A stretch of 5,263 nucleotides of DNA from contig JAOUJL010000108.1 in assembly GCA_029883255.1 (NCBI GenBank), forward strand, positions 1-5,263. Reading direction: 5' to 3'. The notes beneath the pieces are model-generated. The model searched no databases and was not told the origin of the DNA. It saw only the letters and a list, made by a program, of their open reading frames with translations. How positions within the stretch are numbered: the stretch's first letter is position 1; each line of letters begins with the position of its first letter. Shown piece after piece: positions 1-5,117 of this stretch. This DNA comes from Candidatus Bathyarchaeota archaeon. GTDB lineage: Archaea > Thermoproteota > Bathyarchaeia > Bathyarchaeales > Bathyarchaeaceae. Made by a program: the position numbers and the translations under genes.

Positions 1-399
1 ATCTCCTGCAAATGAAACTCCTACCATTCCAGCAACCGCGATAAGCAGTAGAGTATAATATTCAACGAGTCCTGTGTCATGTTCCATAAAACGGATGGAA
101 TAAACACAGGTCATCAATCCTATGAAGAGGAAAATAGCCGCCATGAATATGCTTAACATATCTATTTCCAGACAAGCCGCTATCGGACGCATGAAAAGTA
201 ACTCAGACGTAATCGTTACGATGCCGCCACTCGCTAAAATTTGATTGTACAGTAATGGAAGGGATGCCAGAGAAATAGCGAACCCAACTGTGGCAGACAT
301 CGCTGATAATCTACGGAAAACAATTTTACGGCCTAGTAAGCCTGTTAGTGAGGTTATTATTATGAAGAAAAACAGTGTATCCAGTGTAAATGTGAACAT
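1..399 (-). CDS. Antiporter-like proton/ion pump subunit (NuoL/M/N family), N-terminal part, truncated by window edge
   Basis: The minus strand is open from an ATG at 399-397 to the left edge, giving 133 codons with no stop. The product is very hydrophobic, with likely membrane helices at residues 4-23, 33-52, 80-101 and from about 115. The stretch around residues 79-133 (IDMLSIFMAAIF, then YYTLLLIAVAGM and SFAGD) is typical of the N-terminal region of the Mrp/NuoL/NuoM/NuoN antiporter-like family, just before the first conserved core helices. These subunits translocate H+ or Na+ in the membrane arm. The start directly follows the NuoK stop (TAAATG), so translation is probably coupled. The lysine and glutamate residues of the ion channel lie beyond the edge, so L, M and N cannot be told apart. 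Family assignment is firm; the exact paralogue is not. Confidence 0.88.
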   Translation of the reverse strand, partial: MFTFTLDTLFFFIIITSLTGLLGRKIVFRRLSAMSATVGFAISLASLPLLYNQILASGGIVTITSELLFMRPIAACLEIDMLSIFMAAIFLFIGLMTCVYSIRFMEHDTGLVEYYTLLLIAVAGMVGVSFAGD

Positions 400-714
400 T
401 TACCATCTGATCCTTTTCAGTTTTCTCACATCCAAGGTTTTGTAATGTTTGTATGCATGAAGAGTAATAGCTAATCCTATGGCGAGTATGCATCCTCCTA
501 TTGCGATGGATAAAATGACGAGCGCATGAGCCAGAGGATGCGTAGATCCTGGAACTGCATAAGCAGAGAAGGCTATGAAATTTATGTTTGCCGCACTTAT
601 CATTATTTCGAGGCTTATCAAAAGTCTAACCATGTTACGCTTGGCTATAAGACAGTATAATCCTATGATGAATAAGGCCACTGAGCATGCAAGGTAGTAG
701 GTCAATGGGATCAA
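400..714 (-). CDS. nuoK: NuoK/FpoK-like membrane subunit
   Basis: 104 residues with three predicted membrane helices (about 4-23, 29-52, 62-87), close to the roughly 100 residues usual for NuoK. The N-terminus (MIPL), the SLEIMISAAN motif around Glu36 and the C-terminal TLDVRKLKR tail match NuoK/FpoK. NuoK sits between NuoJ and the antiporter-like subunits and carries part of the central charged axis for ion translocation. Glu36, equivalent to E. coli NuoK Glu36, is present. The second conserved glutamate (E. coli Glu72) aligns with a hydrophobic residue near Ile76 in SIAIGGCILAIGLA. The start is a TTG (714-712) overlapping the upstream TGA in TTGA. A GGGAG ribosome-binding site lies five bases upstream (724-720), and the resulting MIPL start agrees with the family. 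Confidence 0.9.
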   Translation of the reverse strand: MIPLTYYLACSVALFIIGLYCLIAKRNMVRLLISLEIMISAANINFIAFSAYAVPGSTHPLAHALVILSIAIGGCILAIGLAITLHAYKHYKTLDVRKLKRIRW

Positions 715-989
715 GCTTTCTCCCTTTCCTCAACTCGCAACATGACTCTGCAACAAGCTGCCGTTGCAAACAAGACGAATGCTAAGACGATTAAGTCAAG
801 TTGACGCTGCCCCCATAGAATTGCACTAACTTCTTGGCCCACATCCTCGTCAACGGAAACCAACGTCATGTTTATCGGAAACTGCTGAAAACCTTGTTGT
901 GAAAACTCATACTGAACCACTACAAGAAACACAGACATTAACGCCACCACAATTGCTAATCCGAAAACAGGCAACCATCCGATCTTCAT
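711..989 (-). CDS. Second NuoJ-position subunit, MbhE/FpoJ-C-like
   Basis: 92 residues with two predicted membrane helices (about 6-26 and 64-85) and a polar loop between them. It follows the NuoJ N-half with an ATGA overlap (989-986) and precedes NuoK with a TTGA overlap, so it fills the place of the C-terminal half of NuoJ. The second helix region, reading SAILWGQRQLDLIVLAFVLF around residues 55-74, resembles by eye the ILWDYRGLDTLGE-type helix of MbhE and of the Mrp antiporter A/B subunits more than NuoJ. The likely role is structural or ion-path coupling in the membrane arm. A strong AGGAGG site lies at 1006-1001, 11 bases before the ATG. Position makes the subunit assignment likely; the MbhE resemblance is my judgement and needs a profile search. 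Confidence 0.72.
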   Translation of the reverse strand: MKIGWLPVFGLAIVVALMSVFLVVVQYEFSQQGFQQFPINMTLVSVDEDVGQEVSAILWGQRQLDLIVLAFVLFATAACCRVMLRVEEREKA

Positions 990-1240
990 TCTTCAAGCTC
1001 CCTCCTCGTTACCATGACCAATGAGAGAAATAGGGCAATGACTGCGCCTGCGTAGATTAGTAACTGGAAGACAGCGACGTAGGGAGCATTCAAAATCGCG
1101 AATAACATTCCGATTGTGACGCCCATCCCGCATAAACATACAATTGCATGAAGCATATCTTTGATTTCGATTGTAAGAATCGCCAAAACAATCGTAACGA
1201 TGATGAGAAATATCTGTATGAAATCGATAAACAGTTTCAA
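986..1240 (-). CDS. nuoJ: NuoJ/FpoJ N-terminal half membrane subunit
   Basis: 84 residues with three predicted membrane helices (about 4-23, 28-50, 54-77). The segment NAPYVAVFQLLIYAGAVIAL (51-70) is the NuoJ third-helix signature, including the YAGA motif whose pi-bulge in complex I changes with the catalytic state. Bacterial NuoJ is usually about 170-200 residues; here the first half stands alone and ends in a charged RRELEE tail, with a separate small gene following. Membrane NuoJ connects NuoH/A to NuoK. It is the first gene of the minus-strand operon. The only in-frame start compatible with the full first helix is TTG (1240-1238), but GGAGG (1246-1242) is only one base from it. A CTG two codons later (1234-1232) would have better spacing, so the start is uncertain by about two residues. 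Confidence 0.85.
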   Translation of the reverse strand: MKLFIDFIQIFLIIVTIVLAILTIEIKDMLHAIVCLCGMGVTIGMLFAILNAPYVAVFQLLIYAGAVIALFLSLVMVTRRELEE

Positions 1241-1246
1241 ACCTCC
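1241..1246 (-). promoter_or_regulatory. Ribosome-binding site of the nuoJ N-half gene
   Basis: On the minus strand this reads GGAGGT immediately before TTG. It is a strong Shine-Dalgarno core but unusually close to the TTG start; it would be 6 bases from a CTG at 1234-1232. It therefore leaves the exact start of the gene open. Confidence 0.6.
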
Positions 1247-1286
1247 ATTCTGCCAGAGATCATGATTCTAACTACTTGTCCCTTAT

Positions 1287-1301
1287 CAATTTTAAGAATT
1301 G
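1287..1301. repeat. Small perfect inverted repeat overlapping the leftward TATA box
   Basis: CAATT at 1287-1291 and AATTG at 1297-1301 are perfect inverted arms around a five-base centre. The palindrome covers the predicted minus-strand TATA element, as an operator for a repressor would. Further CAATT copies occur at 1320-1324 and in the CAATTG palindrome at 1325-1330. The arms are short and AT-rich, so chance is possible. Confidence 0.35.
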
Positions 1302-1303
1302 CC
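1289..1303 (-). promoter_or_regulatory. Candidate archaeal promoter (BRE + TATA) of the leftward J-J-K-L/M/N operon
   Basis: Read on the minus strand, GGCAATT (1303-1297) resembles a BRE and is followed by CTTAAAAT (1296-1289), a TATA-like box. Transcription starting about 25 bases downstream, near 1267, would give a leader of roughly 27 bases ending in the GGAGGT site. It is the best TATA-like match upstream of the operon, but it is inferred from sequence only. Confidence 0.5.
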
Positions 1304-1343
1304 TTTGAGATACTCGCTACAATTCAATTGACTGAAGTTTTAT

Positions 1344-1357
1344 GTAAAGTTTTAAGT
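1344..1357 (+). promoter_or_regulatory. Candidate archaeal promoter (BRE + TATA) of the rightward A-B-C-D-H-I operon
   Basis: GTAAAG (1344-1349) followed by TTTTAAGT (1350-1357) resembles BRE plus TATA. A start about 25 bases downstream, near 1377-1380, would leave a short leader carrying AAGGAAT (1385-1391) just before the ATG at 1394. A second TATA-like run (TTTTATGTAA, 1338-1347) is an alternative. Sequence inference only. Confidence 0.45.
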
Positions 1358-1393
1358 GACGCAAAGTCTAAAACTACAGACAGAAGGAATCTT

Positions 1394-1759
1394 ATGTCAA
1401 CTGAACCCGGCTTTTCAATTCCCTTAATATTCGTCCTCTCCATATTATTAGGTGTCATATTGTACATCTTTGGAAGCATAATCGCTCCTAAAGTTAAGAA
1501 AACAACAGAGAAGCTTGCTCCATACGCTTGCGGAGAAGACCTTCCTGCAGAAAAGCTTCAAGTGAATACTGAAAAATTCTTTATCTATGCTACTTATTTC
1601 TTAATCTTCGATGTCGTAGCCTTCATGCTGGCAACATCCTTAGGTAAACCAGGTTTCTTCCCCATACTGTTCATTGCCATAATTTTGGTTGCCTCAGTCG
1701 TGCTGTTTTCGGTTCGGGTCCGGCAGGTAGAGAAAGATGGGTTTGATCAAGTGGGCTAG
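1394..1759 (+). CDS. nuoA: NuoA/FpoA-like membrane subunit
   Basis: 121 residues, the usual NuoA length, with three predicted membrane helices (about 9-30, 62-82, 88-107). The motif KLAPYACGED (40-49) is the conserved NuoA/ND3 loop; Cys46 corresponds to the loop cysteine (Cys39 of mitochondrial ND3) that marks the active/deactive transition. YFLIFDVVAF (68-77) matches the NuoA helix 2 motif, but the usual glutamate after FD-V is a valine here (Val75; E. coli Glu81), while Asp73 is kept. NuoA packs against NuoH and helps bridge the peripheral arm to the membrane arm. The frame is open 82 codons upstream, but that stretch is the antisense of nuoJ and the promoter region; ATG 1394 with AAGGAAT upstream and family length is the better start. 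It overlaps the next gene by 23 bases. Confidence 0.9.
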   Translation: MSTEPGFSIPLIFVLSILLGVILYIFGSIIAPKVKKTTEKLAPYACGEDLPAEKLQVNTEKFFIYATYFLIFDVVAFMLATSLGKPGFFPILFIAIILVASVVLFSVRVRQVEKDGFDQVG

Positions 1760-2165
1760 AACAAAGTCTCCGTGGCTTCTCCATTTCAACAGTGGAGGAT
1801 GTGCTGGCTGCGACATTGAGGTTGTTGCTGCTTCAAATCCTAAATTTGACATTGAAAGATTTGGCATGCTCCTCAAGGGAAGCCCGAGACATTCTGACAT
1901 TCTGGTTTTAACTGGGCCGATTACATTTCAGATTAAAGACAGACTGGAAAGGATATATAACCAGATGCCTGAACCAAAATTCGTCATAGCAATTGGATCA
2001 TGCCCCATAAGCGGAGGCGTGTACAGAGGATGTTACAGCGTTCATGAGGGAGCCGACAAAGTTGTTCCCGTCGACGTCTATGTTCCTGGCTGTCCACCGA
2101 AGCCCGAAGCCATAATCGATGGAATCATAAAGGTTCTAAAGAATTACAAGGAGGCAACGCCATGA
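1737..2165 (+). CDS. [NiFe]-hydrogenase small subunit (NuoB/MbhJ-like, one [4Fe-4S] cluster)
   Basis: 142 residues, soluble. The cluster ligands appear to be Cys22 and Cys25 in GGCAGCDIE, Cys89 in IGSCPISGG and Cys119 in VPGCPPKPE; Cys99 is extra. This is the NuoB/20 kDa family, which holds the cluster nearest the catalytic site. Complex I NuoB has two adjacent cysteines in the first motif, whereas a CxxC followed by DIE, as here, is typical of group 4 hydrogenase small subunits (HycG, EchC, MbhJ, CooL). The short length also fits those proteins. It would pass electrons between NuoI and the NiFe centre of the large subunit. It begins inside nuoA in another frame and overlaps nuoC by ATGA, consistent with coupled translation. 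Automated pipelines would probably name it nuoB. Confidence 0.9.
   Translation: MGLIKWARTKSPWLLHFNSGGCAGCDIEVVAASNPKFDIERFGMLLKGSPRHSDILVLTGPITFQIKDRLERIYNQMPEPKFVIAIGSCPISGGVYRGCYSVHEGADKVVPVDVYVPGCPPKPEAIIDGIIKVLKNYKEATP
2148..2154 (+). promoter_or_regulatory. Strong ribosome-binding site for the nuoC-like gene
   Basis: AAGGAGG lies seven bases before the ATG at 2162, inside the end of the small-subunit gene. It supports that start and independent initiation in addition to ATGA coupling. Confidence 0.7.
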
Positions 2166-2647
2166 GTTCTTTATTTAGAGAACATCGAGACATTATTGAA
2201 AGGCTCAAGAAAGAAATCGGCTCGGAAAGTTTGATTGGATATGAGATACCTAGACCGCGTAGGATTTGGTTCTCGGTTCGCAAAGAGAAACTTGTTGATG
2301 CAATCACCCATCTGGTTGGAGAGGGATTTGTCCACCTTTCAACCATAACAGGCTTGGAAGGCGAAAACGGACTTGAGGTTATCTATCATCTGAATAGAAA
2401 AGGTTTGGAGGCTTCACTAAAGGTTGAAGTTCCTATCAAGCAACCTGTTCTTCCGACCATAACTTCGATTATTCCCGGTGCAATTCTGTATGAACGCGAA
2501 GTCCATGAGTTGTTAGGTGTAGTCTTTTCTGGACACCCCAATCTATCTCCATTGATTCTGCCTGAAGATTGGCCAGAGGGAGTCTACCCGTTGAGAAAAA
2601 AGTGGACAAATGAAGAGATTAAAAAGAAATTATTGAAGGGCTCGTGA
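2162..2647 (+). CDS. nuoC: NuoC-like 30 kDa subunit of the peripheral arm
   Basis: 161 residues, soluble, with no cofactor ligands. The C-terminal signature of the complex I 30 kDa family is clear: YEREVHELLGVVFSGHP (110-126) and LILPEDWPEGVYPLRK (131-146). The N-terminal part (about 33-100) is the alpha/beta fold region that packs on the catalytic subunit. The aspartate usual in ERE-x-x-D is glutamate here (Glu116), a conservative change. NuoC is a structural partner that clamps the large and small subunits together, and it also occurs in Hyc, Mbh and Ech hydrogenases, often fused to the large subunit; here it is separate. The start is ATG 2162, supported by AAGGAGG. Its TGA is one base before the large-subunit ATG. 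Confidence 0.93.
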   Translation: MSSLFREHRDIIERLKKEIGSESLIGYEIPRPRRIWFSVRKEKLVDAITHLVGEGFVHLSTITGLEGENGLEVIYHLNRKGLEASLKVEVPIKQPVLPTITSIIPGAILYEREVHELLGVVFSGHPNLSPLILPEDWPEGVYPLRKKWTNEEIKKKLLKGS

Positions 2648-2648
2648 A

Positions 2649-3824
2649 ATGTCGTCAATTATCAAAATACCGTTTGGTCCTCAACATCCCTCGTTTAAAG
2701 AGCCTGAAAATTTTATGTTCAAAGTTGACGGTGAATATGTGGTTGATGTTACTCCTAGAATTGGATACGCCCACAGGGGAATCGAAAAAGCCCTTGAAGA
2801 CAGGACGTACATTCTGGACCTATACTTGGTCGAGCGAATCTGTGGAATATGTTCTCAGGCGCACACTACATGCTACACACAAGCTGTTGAAGAAGCTTTG
2901 AAAGTCGATGTTCCACCTAGAGCAAAATACATCAGAACTATTGTAGCTGAGCTTGAGAGGATACATAACCACTACTACTGGCTTGGAATAGTCGCCCATG
3001 AAATCGGATTTGAGACCCTCTTCATGTACACTTGGAGAGACCGTGAAATTGTCATGGACTTACTTGAACTCCTCTCAGGAAATCGTGTACAATATGCTAT
3101 GAACATGATTGGAGGGGTTAGACGCGACATCACGCCTGAAATTTCTTCTGAGATTATGAAAGGAGTGAAAGTTTTAGGAGAAAGAATGGAATACTATAAA
3201 AAAATATGCTCGAACGAGCGGACGGTCCTTACTAGGTCAGTGAACGTCGGAATCTTGAAAACGAAAGACGCCATATCACTCTGCGCTGTCGGACCCACTC
3301 TACGCGCAAGCAATGTTAAACGCGACGTTAGAGCCGACGATCCTTACGCGGCGTATGATGAAATTCCTTTTCACGCGGTGACTTATGATGGGTGCGATAT
3401 AGCAAGTAGAATCGCGACCAGATGTGACGAAGTTATAGAGAGCGTAGAAATAATTCGATATGCCTTAGGACATCTGCCAACTGGGTCTATAGAAGTGATA
3501 GTCTCAAGACTAGTTCCGTCGGCTGAGATCGTCAGTAGAGTGGAAGCCCCTAGAGGAGAAAACATGCATTATTTGAAGTCAAATGGAACAGATAAACCAG
3601 AAAGATATAAAGTCAGAGCCCCAACATTAGCCAACCTTACTGCATTGTGCAAGATGCTGATTGGCGGATACATCGCCGACATCCCAGTTGTAATAGCTGG
3701 TATCGATCCGTGTTTCTGTTGCATGGATAGGCTCACTTTCGTTGATGTAAACAACGATAAGAGCTGGGGTTGGAAAGGTGAAAAGCTTAGGAGATATGGA
3801 ATTAAATGGTACAAGAAACAATAA
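2649..3824 (+). CDS. Group 4 [NiFe]-hydrogenase large (catalytic) subunit, NuoD-related
   Basis: 391 residues, cytoplasmic. The N-terminal motif ERICGICSQAHT (62-73) supplies Cys65 and Cys68, and the C-terminal motif DPCFCCMDR (353-361) supplies Cys355 and Cys358. These are the four NiFe ligands in the RxCGxC and DPCxxCxxR motifs of [NiFe]-hydrogenases. Complex I NuoD and Fpo subunits lack them. Glu18, in PFGPQHPSFKEPE, lines up with the proton-transfer glutamate of MbhL. The quinone-site residues of NuoD (T. thermophilus His38 and Tyr87) align with Lys17 and Gly66, so quinone reduction is unlikely. The predicted reaction is reversible 2H+ + 2e- to H2. A 30-residue tail follows the C-terminal motif. 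The ATG at 2649 gives the family-like start. The gene overlaps nuoH by 19 bases. Subgroup 4g is plausible but unproven; pipelines may call it nuoD. Confidence 0.92.
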   Translation: MSSIIKIPFGPQHPSFKEPENFMFKVDGEYVVDVTPRIGYAHRGIEKALEDRTYILDLYLVERICGICSQAHTTCYTQAVEEALKVDVPPRAKYIRTIVAELERIHNHYYWLGIVAHEIGFETLFMYTWRDREIVMDLLELLSGNRVQYAMNMIGGVRRDITPEISSEIMKGVKVLGERMEYYKKICSNERTVLTRSVNVGILKTKDAISLCAVGPTLRASNVKRDVRADDPYAAYDEIPFHAVTYDGCDIASRIATRCDEVIESVEIIRYALGHLPTGSIEVIVSRLVPSAEIVSRVEAPRGENMHYLKSNGTDKPERYKVRAPTLANLTALCKMLIGGYIADIPVVIAGIDPCFCCMDRLTFVDVNNDKSWGWKGEKLRRYGIKWYKKQ

Positions 3825-4765
3825 TTTCTCTACTCCAAATAGTCATCTTCCCCGGATTCCTCTTCTTTATAATAGCCGCGTTTTTCTATGAATGGGTTGA
3901 CAGAAAGTTTGTAGCTCGTCTTCAAAACAGGTATGGCCCGCTACACACTGGGCCTCTAGGTTTACTTCAACCCTTCGCGGACTTTCTTAAGCTTCTCTCT
4001 AAGGAAGACATTATCCCTTATGCAGCAGATAAACTTCTTTTCTCTGTCGTGCCAATATTCATGCTGTCTCTTCCTTTTACAGCCCTCTTCTGCATTCCCA
4101 TAGTCAATTCTACGGCCCCTATCTCCTTCGAAGGAGACCTCATTCTCGTCATATTTATAACAACCCTTATCGTCATCTCGGTGTTCATAGGAGCTTGGTC
4201 CTCAACAAACAGGTTTAGCACAATCGGCGGTATGAGAGCATGCCTTCAAATGCTTGGATACGAAATCCCAATGACCATTGTTATAGCCGGACCAGCCATA
4301 GCCGCCAAAACTCTAAGCATAAGCAAAATCGTTCAATGGCAAACTGCGGGATTCTGGTTCATTCTTACTCAACCACTGGGTTTCATCATTGTAGCCATAT
4401 GTTTTTTAGCTGAACTTCAAAAAATTCCATTTGACATTCCAAAGGCAGAAACCGAGGTAGTGGCTGGCTGGCTTACCGAGTTCAGTGGTAAGAAACTGGC
4501 GTTACTAAGGCTTGCAGGAGACCTTGAATTTGTCTTGGCAGGTTCGATAATGACATCATTATATCTGGGAGGGCCATCTGGATTCTGGTTTATGCCACCA
4601 TTTGTATGGTTCATCATAAAACTGACAGTCTGTATATTGATACTCTCTAATCTGAGAGGTTTGTTTGCCAGATTTAGAATTGACCAGTTGATGAGAGGGG
4701 TGTGGAAATATTTGACCCCGCTTGCTCTCCTTCAAATAATCTTGGTTGAGCTAATTCCGTGGTGA
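3806..4765 (+). CDS. nuoH: NuoH/FpoH-like membrane anchor subunit
   Basis: 319 residues, the normal length, with about eight predicted membrane helices. Signature motifs are DRKFVARLQNRYGP (32-45), HTGPLGLLQPFADFLKL (47-63) with KED following, GAWSSTNRFSTIGG (129-142), GYEIP (151-155) and PFDIPKAETEVVAGWLTEFSG (208-228). This is the HycD/EchB/MbhM/NuoH family, which anchors the hydrogenase module and starts the charged axis leading to the pump subunits. The HTGP form of the second motif looks more like hydrogenase and Fpo versions than the GPNxVGP of bacterial NuoH. The usual glutamate at the start of the ERK motif is Asp32. The gene starts inside the large-subunit gene in another frame; AGGAG (3789-3793) is 12 bases upstream of ATG 3806. 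Four bases separate its TGA from nuoI. Confidence 0.95.
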   Translation: MVQETIISLLQIVIFPGFLFFIIAAFFYEWVDRKFVARLQNRYGPLHTGPLGLLQPFADFLKLLSKEDIIPYAADKLLFSVVPIFMLSLPFTALFCIPIVNSTAPISFEGDLILVIFITTLIVISVFIGAWSSTNRFSTIGGMRACLQMLGYEIPMTIVIAGPAIAAKTLSISKIVQWQTAGFWFILTQPLGFIIVAICFLAELQKIPFDIPKAETEVVAGWLTEFSGKKLALLRLAGDLEFVLAGSIMTSLYLGGPSGFWFMPPFVWFIIKLTVCILILSNLRGLFARFRIDQLMRGVWKYLTPLALLQIILVELIPW

Positions 4766-4766
4766 T
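4761..4766 (+). promoter_or_regulatory. Ribosome-binding site of the nuoI-like gene (start ambiguous)
   Basis: GGTGAT at the end of nuoH complements the archaeal 16S tail. It lies three bases from ATG 4770 and nine from ATG 4776, so the protein may begin at the second Met (MEEEL) instead of the first (MSMEEEL). Confidence 0.45.
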
Positions 4767-4769
4767 TTT

Positions 4770-5117
4770 ATGAGCATGGAGGAGGAACTCATCAGACATC
4801 TACTGAAAAAGCCGGTGACCCTGCGTTACCCATATGAAAAGCTTCCTCCAGTTAAGGGGTTGCGTGGAAAGCATGTTTGGGACTCTGAGAGATGCATCGG
4901 ATGCGGGTTGTGTGCCACAGATTGTCCAGCTTTCGCCATCGAATTGATAGGTAAAGGCCTCACAGCAGAACTCAAAATCTACCTTGGCAGATGTCTATTT
5001 TGTGGGCAATGTGAGGAAAGCTGCCCAAGAGAGGCTATAAGACTTACTCAACTATATGAGCTAGCTGAATCTGACCGAAAGAACCTGATTTTGGAGTTCA
5101 AAAGAGAATCCACGTGA
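4770..5117 (+). CDS. nuoI: NuoI-like 2x[4Fe-4S] ferredoxin subunit
   Basis: 115 residues with two CxxCxxCxxxCP motifs: Cys42, 45, 48 and 52, then Cys75, 78, 81 and 85. That is the two-cluster arrangement of NuoI, HycF, EchF and MbhN. The N-terminal segment with PVTLRYPYEKLPPVKGLRGKH (about 15-35) is the membrane-proximal arm typical of the family, including the YP-x-E and RG motifs. The protein passes electrons from an external donor to the small-subunit cluster. No NADH module (NuoEFG) or FpoF is seen in the window, so reduced ferredoxin is the likely partner (inference). It is the last gene of the rightward operon that can be seen; 146 bases of apparently non-coding sequence follow. Confidence 0.95.
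   Translation: MSMEEELIRHLLKKPVTLRYPYEKLPPVKGLRGKHVWDSERCIGCGLCATDCPAFAIELIGKGLTAELKIYLGRCLFCGQCEESCPREAIRLTQLYELAESDRKNLILEFKREST

Noticed and set aside
711..1240. NuoJ broken by a frameshift into two pieces
   Set aside because: The second piece has its own ATG, a strong AGGAGG site and an ATGA junction, and two-part J subunits are known in Fpo-like complexes. Two genuine genes are more likely than a sequencing or mutational frameshift.
1148..1393. In-frame N-terminal extension of NuoA by 82 codons
   Set aside because: It is largely antisense to the nuoJ N-half gene and spans the predicted promoters. The NuoA family is about 120 residues, and ATG 1394 has a suitable ribosome-binding site.
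2644..2901. 85-codon open frame overlapping the large-subunit start
   Set aside because: It is an out-of-frame shadow of the hydrogenase large-subunit gene, whose frame shows clear conserved motifs over the same bases.
1394..5117. Conventional NADH- or F420H2-quinone oxidoreductase (complex I)
   Set aside because: The large subunit keeps four NiFe cysteines, lacks the quinone-site His/Tyr, and the small subunit has a CxxC first motif; no NADH or F420H2 input subunit is visible.
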